From: an uncultured Lachnospiraceae bacterium | Lineage (GTDB): Bacteria > Bacillota > Clostridia > Lachnospirales > Lachnospiraceae | Direction: 5' to 3' | NCBI GenBank assembly: GCA_910580195.1 | Contig: CAJTWA010000030.1 | Location: 1-55,515 of the forward strand | DNA length: 55,515 nt | Shown here: one piece after another, positions 9,142 through 16,969 of the stretch | Position numbering within the stretch: position 1 is the first letter of the stretch | How the letters are laid out: each line of letters begins with the position of its first letter | Program-made: the position numbers and the translations under genes | Notes under the pieces: generated by a model | Told to the model about the DNA's origin: nothing | The model's input: the letters and a program-made list of their open reading frames with translations, nothing else | Database searches by the model: none

Positions 9142-9315
9142 GGCAATTTGGGGCAGCCCTTCCCCACGCAAACTGGGCAACGTTCCGGCGAACTAACTGC
9201 GGCTAAGGGATTTCGGGATAGCCCTCATCCCTAAGCCTTCGTAAGCAGTGGATTTCGCCTCCACTAAGGACGCCCATGAAGTGTTTGCTTAGGGGAAGGG
9301 CTGCCCCAAATTGCC
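9142..9315. repeat. Multi-helix inverted-repeat element inside the Opu operon
   Basis: The arms 9142-9165 and 9292-9315 are perfectly complementary over 24 bp. Inside, GCAAAC-TGGGC (9168-9178) pairs with GCCCA and GTTTGC (9272-9276, 9283-9288) around a 6-nt bulge. Further hairpins are GTTC-cggc-GAAC (9182-9193), a long one made by GGCTAAGGGA and TCCCTAAGCC with one mismatch (about 9201-9237), and AGTGGA/TCCACT (9247-9265). The result is a closed, multi-branched fold on either strand. No coding frame explains it. It may be a structured RNA or a MITE-like element; I do not recognise a named RNA class. Confidence 0.75.
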
Positions 9316-9467
9316 TGTGTAATGAAATTTTCCGCAGCAAAGGCTCATGGGCTTGGTTCCTAAGTTAACTTGCTGGGATATTTTTTTAAAGCTATGGCTT
9401 AAGTTAAAAACAGGTAATTTTACGCAAAAGCAGTATTATTTTCAGCAAAAATTTAGGAGGTTTTCCA
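9316..9467 (+). other. Leader between the structured element and the ATPase gene
   Basis: AT-rich sequence with two TAAGTTAA direct repeats (about 9361 and 9400) and a TATTAT at 9434-9439 that could be a weak internal -10; no good -35 accompanies it. AGGAGG at 9455-9460 serves the GTG start at 9468. Confidence 0.4.
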
Positions 9468-10238
9468 GTGGTACACGCAATTGAATTCAAAGATGTGTCA
9501 AAAACATTCCGGGGCTCTGCCCGGAACGCAGTCGACCATGTGGCTTTTACGGTAGAAGAAGGGGAGTTTGTTACTATCCTCGGCTCTTCGGGCTGCGGGA
9601 AAACAACTCTCTTAAAAATGGTAAACCGCCTCTATGAGCCGGACAGCGGGAGCATCGCCCTGTTTGGCGAGGATATCAGCAGGGCGGATGTGGTAACGCT
9701 CCGGCGGCGGATTGGCTATGTTATCCAGCAGGTTGGGTTATTTCCCCACATCACCGTGGGCGGCAATATCGCCATGGTGCCGAACCTCTTAAAATGGGAC
9801 AAGGCCAAAACAGAGGCACGCACCGAGGAGCTCCTTGCGCTGGTGGGCTTAGACCCTTCGGAATATATGGGCAGGTACCCGGCGCAGCTTTCTGGCGGGC
9901 AGCAGCAGCGGGTGGGGCTGGCACGGGCATTGGCTGCTGACCCCAAAATCATGCTGATGGACGAGCCCTTCGGCGCCATCGACTCCATCACCCGCACCCG
10001 GCTTCAGGATGAGCTCCTTGCATTGCACCGGGGGATGGGGAAAACTTGCCTGTTTGTGACACATGACATTGAAGAGGCTTTTAAAATGGGGACAAAAGTC
10101 GTGATTATGGATCAAGGGAAGCTCCTCCAATACGGCACGCCAGAGGAAATTATCCTCCACCCGGCCGATGGGTTCGTATCTTCCCTTGTGGAATCCGCAA
10201 GGGCAAAAGAAGAATTCTGGAACAGGTATAAACCATGA
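9468..10238 (+). CDS. Quaternary-amine ABC transporter ATP-binding protein
   Basis: The 256-residue ATPase shows Walker A GSSGCGKTT, Q-loop YVIQQVGLFPH, signature LSGGQQQR and Walker B IMLMDEPFGAID, followed by a switch histidine in FVTHD. It is closest to OpuCA/ProV-type ATPases but lacks the C-terminal CBS pair present in full-length OpuCA (about 380 residues), so ionic-strength or cyclic-di-AMP sensing through CBS domains is not expected. The start is GTG, chosen because AGGAGG lies 7 nt upstream and no better ATG exists. Its stop overlaps an ATG of the next reading frame. Confidence 0.92.
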   Translation: MVHAIEFKDVSKTFRGSARNAVDHVAFTVEEGEFVTILGSSGCGKTTLLKMVNRLYEPDSGSIALFGEDISRADVVTLRRRIGYVIQQVGLFPHITVGGNIAMVPNLLKWDKAKTEARTEELLALVGLDPSEYMGRYPAQLSGGQQQRVGLARALAADPKIMLMDEPFGAIDSITRTRLQDELLALHRGMGKTCLFVTHDIEEAFKMGTKVVIMDQGKLLQYGTPEEIILHPADGFVSSLVESARAKEEFWNRYKP

Positions 10239-10321
10239 ACTACAGGATTTTCATGCTGCCCATAAAATTAGTGCGGGTGATACTAGGAATTAATACGCAG
10301 GAACACACAGGAGAATTTCAA

Positions 10322-10936
10322 ATGATAGAATATTTGGCAAAACATTATGACGATTTGATAAGGGCAACCTTGGAACATCTGCAGCTTGTCCTGCTTGCGC
10401 TGGCAATTTCCCTTGTGGCTGCAGGGCTTTTCACCATACTTTGCAGCTATTCCAAAAGGGCTTCTGGCATCATCCTCGGGCTGCTTTCCATGGTGTATTC
10501 CATCCCCAGCCTTGCCATGTTTGCCATGATGATTCCCCTCACCGGGCTTGGGCAGGCTACTGCAGTCATTGTGCTTGTCATTTACAACCAATACCTCCTG
10601 CTGCGGAACTTCCTCGCAGGGCTGGAAGGCGTAGACCGGGGCATTGTAGAAGCCGCCGTAGGCATCGGCATGACACCCATGCAGGTGCTGGTTAAAATCA
10701 AGCTCCCCCTCGCCAAAGGGGCTTTCCTTGCCGGAATCCGCATTGCCATGGTAGCCACCGTAAGCATAGCCACCATTGCCGCCTCCATCAACGCCGGGGG
10801 CTTGGGGATTATCCTCTTTGACGGGCTGCGCACCATGAATTATGCAAAAATCCTATGGGGCAGCATCCTGTCCGCACTGCTGGCAATCTTCATTGACCGC
10901 CTCCTTGGCTTCTTTGAAAAATCCTTCCGCAAATAA
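10322..10936 (+). CDS. Quaternary-amine ABC transporter permease (second)
   Basis: A 204-residue permease with about five membrane segments and an EAA-like loop (EAAVGIGMTPMQVLVKIKLP). It should form the heteromeric channel with the permease at 7515. I chose the start MIEYLAKHY at 10322 because AGGAGA lies 9 nt upstream and homologs start here. An upstream in-frame ATG at 10235 overlaps the ATPase stop (ATGA) and would add 29 non-homologous residues; translational coupling from it cannot be excluded. Confidence 0.88.
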   Translation: MIEYLAKHYDDLIRATLEHLQLVLLALAISLVAAGLFTILCSYSKRASGIILGLLSMVYSIPSLAMFAMMIPLTGLGQATAVIVLVIYNQYLLLRNFLAGLEGVDRGIVEAAVGIGMTPMQVLVKIKLPLAKGAFLAGIRIAMVATVSIATIAASINAGGLGIILFDGLRTMNYAKILWGSILSALLAIFIDRLLGFFEKSFRK

Positions 10937-11017
10937 CGCTGCAGCTCCCCAGCCATGTGCTGGGCGCACTGGCAGCCTTTCCATGCCTAGGCAATCCCGG
11001 GCTGCCTTCTCCCCAAA

Positions 11018-11200
11018 CCAGCTACAGCGCCACCTCTGCCACGTAACTCCCCTCCCCCGGCAGATGCCCCGCTGCCTCCGTCACGCACCCTCCCCCGGCA
11101 GATGCACTCCGCCTCTGTCACGTAACTCCTCTCCCCCCGGCAGATGCACCGCCGCCTCCGCCACGTCCCCTTCCTCCGGCAGATACAGCACCACTTCCGT
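11018..11200. repeat. Imperfect tandem repeat at the 3' end of a kinase gene
   Basis: Four copies of a unit containing CCCCCGGCAGATGC or a close variant start at 11057, 11095, 11137 and 11176 (spacings 38, 42, 39). On the minus strand they encode repeated (V)(A/T)E..(V/G)HLPG(E/G)E segments at the C-terminus of the kinase. The 38-bp step is out of frame and brings the stop codon at 11081, so at least one copy now lies beyond the gene end. Confidence 0.75.
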
Positions 11201-12466
11201 TACAAACCTCCCCTCCTCCGCTTCAAAATAGGCTTCCCCGCCATACCGGGACGCGGCCTTCCTAATACTCCCAACCCCAAGGCCGCTCCCTTTGTCCGAC
11301 TTGGGCAGCCCTTTTTTGAACTCCACTTTTTTCGTATTCGTATTGGAAAAACGGATTGCTACCTTTTCCCCTTTTTCCGCAATATAAATACCGATTTCCT
11401 TTTTTTCCAGGCTGGAACCTTCACAGCCATGTATGGCATTTTCAAAGATATTCGCAAGGATTGCCACCCAGTCAATGTCCCGGATTTTAAGGCCTTCCCG
11501 CACCTTCACATCCATTTTCACATGGATCCCCTTGCCCCTTGCCTTCTTCGCATAGGCCGACAAGATGCTGTTGACTGCCCGGTTCCCGCAGATATAGGCT
11601 ATTTTCTTATTTTCCACATCTGCGCCGTACTGGGTTAAATACTCCATCAGTTCCCCGTATTCCTCTTTTCTGGCATACTCCTGTAACAGCAGCATATGGT
11701 GGCGCACGTCATGGTAAATCCGCGCCGCCTCCTTTTCCGACTCCTGCATCAGTTCCATCTGCCCATGGAGCAGCTTTTCATTCATTTCCAAAAGCTCTTT
11801 TTCCGACTGGTAATAATGCTCATAGCCCAGATGGATGTAGAGGTGCAGGATTGCGTATTGGAGCACCCCCGCCATAAACAGGGTGACAAAGGCGCGCACC
11901 ATGTTGAATATGGAAAAGCCCTGCAAATTCGGCCAGTACGCCACCACCGTCCCAATCATGATGGAAACGAGAAGTGTCATGGCGCTGAACATATCCATCT
12001 CTTCCATCAGGAAATCTATGCCGCCTAAGAATTGTTTCCGGAGCTTTTTCCATGTAAAAAACAAAATTACCACAACACAGGCCGCCCTTACCAGAATATC
12101 CACCCACATGTTCCCGCCATACCACCAGCGCGCCACGTCCACGCCGCAGAAGACGCACAGGGAAAGCAGGTAAAATGCCATCCCCATCTTATACAGGGTC
12201 AGGTAAAGGACATCCCTGCTCATCAGCCCGCAAAACACCCCAACCACCAGCAAGGACGACAGCCCGGAATACCGCACAAAACTGGCAGTTTCCAACAGAT
12301 ACCAAAGGCTGTAGCCAGCAATCATGCTGCCGCCGCAAGCCACATAGCAGCCGATGGCTTTCCTCATGGGACATCTAGGACGGTCCAGCATCAGGAAAAA
12401 GGCCATCATCAGCCCTATGCTCATGGTGTTCCGCAGCAGTGCAACCCAAAAAGAACCTCCCAGCAT
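11081..12466 (-). CDS. AgrC-like sensor histidine kinase (GHKL) with repeat tail
   Basis: The 461-residue protein has six to seven N-terminal hydrophobic segments (to about residue 215), a short DHp region with the phosphorylatable His in YHDVRHHM, and a GHKL ATPase domain (NIFENAIHGC; GSGLGVGSIRKAA). This is the AgrC/VirS architecture, which usually senses peptides. No agrB, agrD or response regulator adjoins it, so it is an orphan here. The last 35 or so residues are tandem repeats (YLPEEGD, VHLPGGEE, VHLPGEGA). The start follows AGGAGG at 8 nt. Confidence 0.88.
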   Translation of the reverse strand: MLGGSFWVALLRNTMSIGLMMAFFLMLDRPRCPMRKAIGCYVACGGSMIAGYSLWYLLETASFVRYSGLSSLLVVGVFCGLMSRDVLYLTLYKMGMAFYLLSLCVFCGVDVARWWYGGNMWVDILVRAACVVVILFFTWKKLRKQFLGGIDFLMEEMDMFSAMTLLVSIMIGTVVAYWPNLQGFSIFNMVRAFVTLFMAGVLQYAILHLYIHLGYEHYYQSEKELLEMNEKLLHGQMELMQESEKEAARIYHDVRHHMLLLQEYARKEEYGELMEYLTQYGADVENKKIAYICGNRAVNSILSAYAKKARGKGIHVKMDVKVREGLKIRDIDWVAILANIFENAIHGCEGSSLEKKEIGIYIAEKGEKVAIRFSNTNTKKVEFKKGLPKSDKGSGLGVGSIRKAASRYGGEAYFEAEEGRFVTEVVLYLPEEGDVAEAAVHLPGGEELRDRGGVHLPGEGA

Positions 12467-12524
12467 ATTTCATCCCTCCTGAAAAAATTGCTAAATATGT
12501 GCCGTTCTGTACATATTTTGTACC

Positions 12525-12552
12525 AATATATCATATTATGCAGTTTTTTCAA
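12525..12552 (-). promoter_or_regulatory. Promoter of the AgrC-like kinase
   Basis: On the minus strand TTGAAA (12547-12552), 16 nt, TATATT (12525-12530). The direct repeat at 12564-12594 lies directly upstream of the -35. Confidence 0.5.
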
Positions 12553-12563
12553 TATTTCTGGGA

Positions 12564-12594
12564 TGGTTTGCAGTTTTTGGGGTACGGTTTGCAA
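12564..12594. promoter_or_regulatory. Direct repeat with 21-bp period, possible LytTR site
   Basis: GGTTTGCA occurs at 12565-12572 and 12586-12593, exactly two helical turns apart. This fits the known geometry of LytTR-family sites (about 9-bp half-sites, 12-bp gap), and TACGGTTTGC partly matches the published AgrA/LytTR consensus. It lies upstream of the kinase promoter. Confidence 0.45.
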
Positions 12595-12611
12595 CGCCTT
12601 TTCCCAGATTT

Positions 12612-12953
12612 TTATTGGATTTCCTTCCCCTGTAAATCTGAAATGTCCGCAAAGGGGATAAAGCGGCCTGCCACTTGTATCCCCCGCGCTGTTTCATCTA
12701 TCTTGGACACTTCCCCTGTCACCTGCACATATGCCCCATCCTGGAAATACTCTGCCGTTATGACGTCCTTCCTGTGGATTTGCCGCAGCTTGGCGTCCAA
12801 CTCCTCTTTCCTGTCTTCGGAAAGGATTTTCCTTGGGATATGGGGACATTCCTGCTCCAGAAGGGCTTCCCGGAAGCCTTTTAAGGCGTCGAAGGGCATG
12901 AACTGCTTGGCGCGGTGGACCCTATCCATTTTAGGATATCTGTCATTCCCCAC
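12612..12953 (-). CDS. YolD-like protein
   Basis: A 113-residue protein with the YolD-like hallmark RAKQFMPFDALKGFREAL and a C-terminal small beta barrel (VQVTGEVSKIDETARGIQVAGRFIPFADI). YolD-like proteins are routinely encoded with Y-family polymerases in Firmicutes; a UmuD-like accessory role has been proposed but not proven. I place the start at the GTG at 12953 because GGAGG lies 8 nt upstream; an ATG at 12929 (MDRVHRAK) is the alternative. The gene overlaps the polymerase gene by 11 nt. Confidence 0.82.
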   Translation of the reverse strand: MGNDRYPKMDRVHRAKQFMPFDALKGFREALLEQECPHIPRKILSEDRKEELDAKLRQIHRKDVITAEYFQDGAYVQVTGEVSKIDETARGIQVAGRFIPFADISDLQGKEIQ

Positions 12954-14208
12954 TCCTATGCCCTCCAATCTGCCGGTTGCGCTCCATGGCTGTGGCTGCC
13001 TCCAGCAGGTCCATCCCCCGGACAATGGCATTTTTCCCATATTTCTGCTTAATGCCAAGGACTGCCTGCTGCAGCTTCTGTTCCCGTTCTTCGGCTTTGC
13101 CGTCCTCAAACAGATGGTACTGCTGATATCCTTCCTGCGGGGCAATGCTTAAGGAGGCCGTTACCTTGCGGATGGGCTTGCCTTTTTGCACAATACGGCT
13201 GTAAAGGCCAAGGGCATACGGCAGGATGGTGCGGTAGCTGCCGGTTGCCTCCGGCATGGAAATGCTCCCGGAATCTGGCTTTAGGCCTGTTCCATGGGAA
13301 TAGCCCACCCCAAGGGACAAAGACTGGGCTTTGGCGCCTTGGGCTGCCATGTCAAGGCAGAGGCTGTCCAGCATTTCTTTTACCAGCAGGATGCCCTCTT
13401 CAAAATTATAGTCCCGGAACAGGGCCTGGCTGCTGGAGAGGGAATGGCGTTTGGGCGCATAGGCTTTGATGTCTGCCAGCGTCGTGCTTTCCCTGCCCCA
13501 TGCATGGTCGATCAGAAGCTCTGCATCTACGCCGAACATCCGGTAGAGCATGGCCTCATCCGCATGGGCAACCTCCCCCATCGTATGGATGCCCACGCTG
13601 GCAAGGCGTTTCTCTATGCCTTCCCCTATCCGCCAGAAATCTGTCAGCGGCCTGTGCCCCCACAAGGTTTCCCGGTACAATGTTTCATCCAAGCACCCGA
13701 TATTGCCCTTTACATGCTTTGCCGTAATGTCCAAAGCTACTTTTGCAAGGTACAGGTTCGTCCCGGTACCAGCGGCTGCAGGAATCCCTGTGGTTTCCCG
13801 GATGTCTGCCATAATCTTCGCCGCCAGCTCCCGGGCGGTAAGCTGGTAGAGGGAGCGGTACGGCTGCATGTCCATAAACGCTTCGTCAATGGAATACATA
13901 TGGATATCCTCTTTGGCAAAATATTTTAAATAGATGCCATAAATAGCGGCAGAATATTGGATATACAGCTTCATCCGGGGCGGGGCCATGATATATTTGA
14001 CATGCTTTGGGATTTGGTAGACGCGGCAGCGGTTTTTGACGCCCATGGCCTTCATGGCAGGGGAAACGGCAAGGCATACCGTCCCCTGCCCGCGGGCCGG
14101 GTCTGCTACGGCAAGGCGGGCCTCCATGGGGTCAAGGCCGCGCTCGGCACATTCCACGGAGGCATAAAAGGATTTTAAATCAATACACAGGTATCTGCTT
14201 TCTTCCAT
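12943..14208 (-). CDS. Y-family DNA polymerase (UvrX/YqjW-like)
   Basis: The 421-residue protein is a DinB/UmuC-superfamily lesion-bypass polymerase. Expected metal ligands are D10 in LCIDLKSFYASVE and D108/E109 in YSIDEAF. The fingers, helix-hairpin-helix (about residues 185-215) and little-finger domains follow. It is closest in style to Bacillus UvrX/YqjW proteins paired with YolD. The start at 14208 has GGAG 11 nt upstream. No LexA-type GAAC-N4-GTTC box was seen in the promoter, so SOS control is not supported here. Confidence 0.92.
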   Translation of the reverse strand: MEESRYLCIDLKSFYASVECAERGLDPMEARLAVADPARGQGTVCLAVSPAMKAMGVKNRCRVYQIPKHVKYIMAPPRMKLYIQYSAAIYGIYLKYFAKEDIHMYSIDEAFMDMQPYRSLYQLTARELAAKIMADIRETTGIPAAAGTGTNLYLAKVALDITAKHVKGNIGCLDETLYRETLWGHRPLTDFWRIGEGIEKRLASVGIHTMGEVAHADEAMLYRMFGVDAELLIDHAWGRESTTLADIKAYAPKRHSLSSSQALFRDYNFEEGILLVKEMLDSLCLDMAAQGAKAQSLSLGVGYSHGTGLKPDSGSISMPEATGSYRTILPYALGLYSRIVQKGKPIRKVTASLSIAPQEGYQQYHLFEDGKAEEREQKLQQAVLGIKQKYGKNAIVRGMDLLEAATAMERNRQIGGHRSGE

Positions 14209-14261
14209 CTGAAAAATTTCTCCAATCCATCGTTCCCGGCAGGGCGGCGGGCGCCCTTTGG

Positions 14262-14290
14262 GGTATATGGGTTAGTATCTGTTTTTTCAA
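14262..14290 (-). promoter_or_regulatory. Promoter of the polymerase-YolD operon
   Basis: Minus strand TTGAAA (14285-14290), 17 nt, TATACC (14262-14267), located between the terminator of the upstream operon and the polymerase start. Confidence 0.55.
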
Positions 14291-14315
14291 AATTATTATG
14301 TGCAAAGAAACATTG

Positions 14316-14356
14316 GCATGGGGCTGCCGGAATCCCTTGTCCCGGCAGCCCCATGC
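14316..14356 (-). terminator. Terminator of the nucleoside operon
   Basis: A perfect 15-bp stem, GCATGGGGCTGCCGG pairing with CCGGCAGCCCCATGC, sits 2 nt after the stop of the YgjV-like gene. The minus-strand run after it is only moderately T-rich (CAATGTTTCTTT). Confidence 0.75.
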
Positions 14357-14357
14357 T

Positions 14358-14972
14358 TTAGACTAATTTCTTTTTATAAACGCCATTTTCTTTGGCAAAC
14401 CCCATCTTAGCCAGATAAGATTTATGTGTTTCTGTTTCTTCTTCTGAATACCGGAGCGTATGGATTCCCTCTGCCGGCAGTTTTGAATACAGGTATGCCC
14501 CTACGGAACAGTCCCTGTATACCGGCATGGAATAGTCAACCACAACGTCCATGGCCCCTTCCCCATCCGTGTTCCCTAAGAGGATCCCCGCAGGGTTCCC
14601 ATGGCAGCAGACCACGTATGCCCTGTCCAGCCCGGAAGAATTCCCTGCAAAGCCCGGGAAATATTTCTGGATGTCACTGCGGTAATAACCCAAAATATAA
14701 TCCAGCAGCCGGCCTTCATTTCTGGCGTCCACCAAATCGTAGGCTTGGTCTTTTTTGCTTAGCTTCGCCAAATTATAAATGTTGATGGCAACGAGGCAAA
14801 AATTCATCAAAGCCGTAGGGTAAGAATGGATAATCAGCGCATATACGGCGAAAATCCCGCTCCCTGCCATGTTAATCACCCTCAACTTTATGACGGATGA
14901 CATCAGCATGGATACTACGACTAAGATAGAACCCAAATACCCTACCATTTCAATTATCATTGCGCTTCCCAT
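14358..14972 (-). CDS. YgjV-like membrane protein with C-terminal GNAT-like region
   Basis: A 204-residue protein. The first 80 residues contain three hydrophobic segments like the YgjV/inner-membrane family (GYLGSILVVVSMLMSS, GSGIFAVYALIIHSYPTALMNF). The rest, including DRAYVVCCHGNPAGILLG and ending LAKMGFAKENGVYKKKL, resembles a small acyltransferase-like fold; that is an inference from pattern only. It is the last gene of the nucleoside operon, 13 nt after deoC. AAGGAG precedes the ATG at 14972. Function unknown. Confidence 0.7.
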   Translation of the reverse strand: MGSAMIIEMVGYLGSILVVVSMLMSSVIKLRVINMAGSGIFAVYALIIHSYPTALMNFCLVAINIYNLAKLSKKDQAYDLVDARNEGRLLDYILGYYRSDIQKYFPGFAGNSSGLDRAYVVCCHGNPAGILLGNTDGEGAMDVVVDYSMPVYRDCSVGAYLYSKLPAEGIHTLRYSEEETETHKSYLAKMGFAKENGVYKKKLV

Positions 14973-14985
14973 TCCCGTATTCTCC

Positions 14986-15654
14986 TTAATAGCCTGTGCC
15001 TGTATCCGTGTTCTTCATGATTTTTACCAGCCTGCTGGTACCGAGCCGGTCTGCGCCAAGGCGCATAAACTCCTCGGCGTCGCCAAAGGAAGAAATCCCT
15101 CCTGCCGCCTTTACCTTCACATTTTTCCCAATGTGCTCCTTCATAAGTTTTACATCCTCAAAGGTTGCTCCCCCAGTGGAAAAGCCTGTAGAGGTCTTAA
15201 TGTATTCTGCCCCTGCCTCTGTGACAATTTCACACATTTTGATTTTTTCTTCTTCTGTCAGCAGGCATGTTTCAATGATTACCTTTAATACCTTTCCACC
15301 GCAGGCTTCATGGATTTGGCGGATTTCATCCGTGATTTCCTGATACCTCTTGTCTTTCAGGCGGCCGATATTGATTACCATGTCAATTTCCTCCGCCCCG
15401 TTTGCAATGGCATCTTTTGTTTCAAAAACCTTTACGGCCGTGGTGCTGTACCCATTGGGGAACCCAATGACAGTGCAGATTGGCAGCTTGCCTTCTACGT
15501 ATTCTGCGGCCTGTTTTACATAAGACGCCGGAATGCATGCAGAAGCCGCCCCATAGTAGATTGCATCGTCAAGAATCCCCCGGATTTCCTCCCATGTGGC
15601 ATCCTGCCCTAATAACGTGTGGTCAACAATTTTTAAAATCTCTTTCTTATCCAT
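14986..15654 (-). CDS. deoC: Deoxyribose-phosphate aldolase
   Basis: The 222-residue enzyme cleaves 2-deoxyribose 5-phosphate to acetaldehyde and glyceraldehyde 3-phosphate. The family's active-site lysines are visible in EYIKTSTGF (Schiff-base lysine) and VKAAGGIS, and the N-terminus IVDHTLLGQDAT is typical. It acts after purine nucleoside phosphorylase and phosphopentomutase, both encoded upstream in the same operon. Confidence 0.96.
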   Translation of the reverse strand: MDKKEILKIVDHTLLGQDATWEEIRGILDDAIYYGAASACIPASYVKQAAEYVEGKLPICTVIGFPNGYSTTAVKVFETKDAIANGAEEIDMVINIGRLKDKRYQEITDEIRQIHEACGGKVLKVIIETCLLTEEEKIKMCEIVTEAGAEYIKTSTGFSTGGATFEDVKLMKEHIGKNVKVKAAGGISSFGDAEEFMRLGADRLGTSRLVKIMKNTDTGTGY

Positions 15655-15754
15655 GTTCCATTTTCCTTTCTAAAATAAAATTTTCCGGTACGAAATCCCT
15701 GCAGGGCCAGAACCCAACTGGGCAGCCGGCATACAAGATGCCACGGCGGGCGGC

Positions 15755-16948
15755 CTAAAAAGATACAATGCTTACCAGCAATGCGCTCATAATGCTTACA
15801 AATACCCCGCCAATCATGGATTTGAATACAAGGCGGGAAATTGTGCCCCTCTTTTCCGGGCAAAGCACGCCAATGCCGCCCACGCACATCCCCATGCTGG
15901 AAAGGTTGGCAAAGCCGCAAAGGGAAATTGCACAAACCATCCCAGTCCTTGGGCCTAAATCCCCCAGCCTGCCTGCCAGTTCCCCAAATGCAATAAATTC
16001 ATTGAGTATCAATTTATTCCCTAATAAAGAGCCTTCCATTAAAATCTGGCTTTTGTCCAATCCCATCAGGAACCCGAAGGGCGCAAATACATAGGAAAAA
16101 ATCTGTGACAGGCTGATATTGGCAAACCCTAGGAACAAGTTGATAAGGGCAACAATCCCCACAAACCCCACAATAGAAGCCCCAATGGAAATCACCATCT
16201 GCATGCCTGTCGACGCGCCTTCCGCAAGGGCATCTATGGCATTTGAATTATTCCCCTTATTGTCCATCTTAACGTCTGTGATGGATTTTGCCTGTTCCGT
16301 CTGGGGATATATGATTTTTGAAACCATAATGCTGCCAATCGGGACCATTGCGCTTGCAATCAGCAGGTATTCCATGGGAATCCCCAGCGCATGGTAGCCG
16401 CCAAGGATTGAGGCCGACATGCTGCCCATCCCTGATACCAAGATGACAAATATTTCGCTCTCTGTCAAGTCTTTTAAGTATTTGCTCACCAAGATTGGGC
16501 TGTCCGTGTGCCCGAGGAACATATTGGCAACGGCTACGAAACTTTCCACTTCCGTCGTGCCCATAAGCTTCCCTACCCCTTTGCCAATCCATTTTACAAT
16601 GAACCCAATCACCCCAAGGTAATACAGCACCCCTACCAAGGCGGATACAAAGATAATATTCCCTAGGCTCTGTACAATAAACACGCTCATTTTGGAACGG
16701 TCAAAGAGGTCGCCGAAGACGAATGTAAGCCCTTCGTTCCCACAGTTGATGACTGCCGTAAGCCCGTTGGATAAGATAGTGACAAGCTGCCGCCCCAAGG
16801 GTATTTTGACAATGATAAGCGCAATTACGAATTCTGCAAGGAACGCCCTTGCCACAGTTTTCCATGGGATGTTTTTCCTGTCCCATGAAATCAGCCAGCA
16901 GATTGCCAGCACCAACGCTATGCCGATGAAATTCAAAATAATCCTCAT
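15755..16948 (-). CDS. nupC: NupC-type concentrative nucleoside transporter
   Basis: The 397-residue membrane protein matches the CNT family, which imports nucleosides with a cation. Visible features are the N-terminal membrane segments, GTTEVESFVAVANMFLGHTDSP and the C-terminal FANLSSMGMCVGGIGVLCP, all conserved in NupC/CNT. It lies between deoB and deoC, in keeping with uptake of deoxynucleosides or nucleosides for the pathway. Substrate range (pyrimidine or purine) is not resolved. Confidence 0.93.
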   Translation of the reverse strand: MRIILNFIGIALVLAICWLISWDRKNIPWKTVARAFLAEFVIALIIVKIPLGRQLVTILSNGLTAVINCGNEGLTFVFGDLFDRSKMSVFIVQSLGNIIFVSALVGVLYYLGVIGFIVKWIGKGVGKLMGTTEVESFVAVANMFLGHTDSPILVSKYLKDLTESEIFVILVSGMGSMSASILGGYHALGIPMEYLLIASAMVPIGSIMVSKIIYPQTEQAKSITDVKMDNKGNNSNAIDALAEGASTGMQMVISIGASIVGFVGIVALINLFLGFANISLSQIFSYVFAPFGFLMGLDKSQILMEGSLLGNKLILNEFIAFGELAGRLGDLGPRTGMVCAISLCGFANLSSMGMCVGGIGVLCPEKRGTISRLVFKSMIGGVFVSIMSALLVSIVSF

Positions 16949-16969
16949 TGTTCTGTTCCCCTTTGCTTT

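Noticed and set aside
9142..9315. 6S, SRP or tmRNA gene
   Set aside because: The closing stem is a long perfect duplex, and I see none of the conserved loops of those RNAs (no SRP GGAA loop motif, no tRNA-like ends).
14209..14290. LexA box upstream of the Y-family polymerase
   Set aside because: Only GGAACGATGG is found; the second half-site GTTC is missing.
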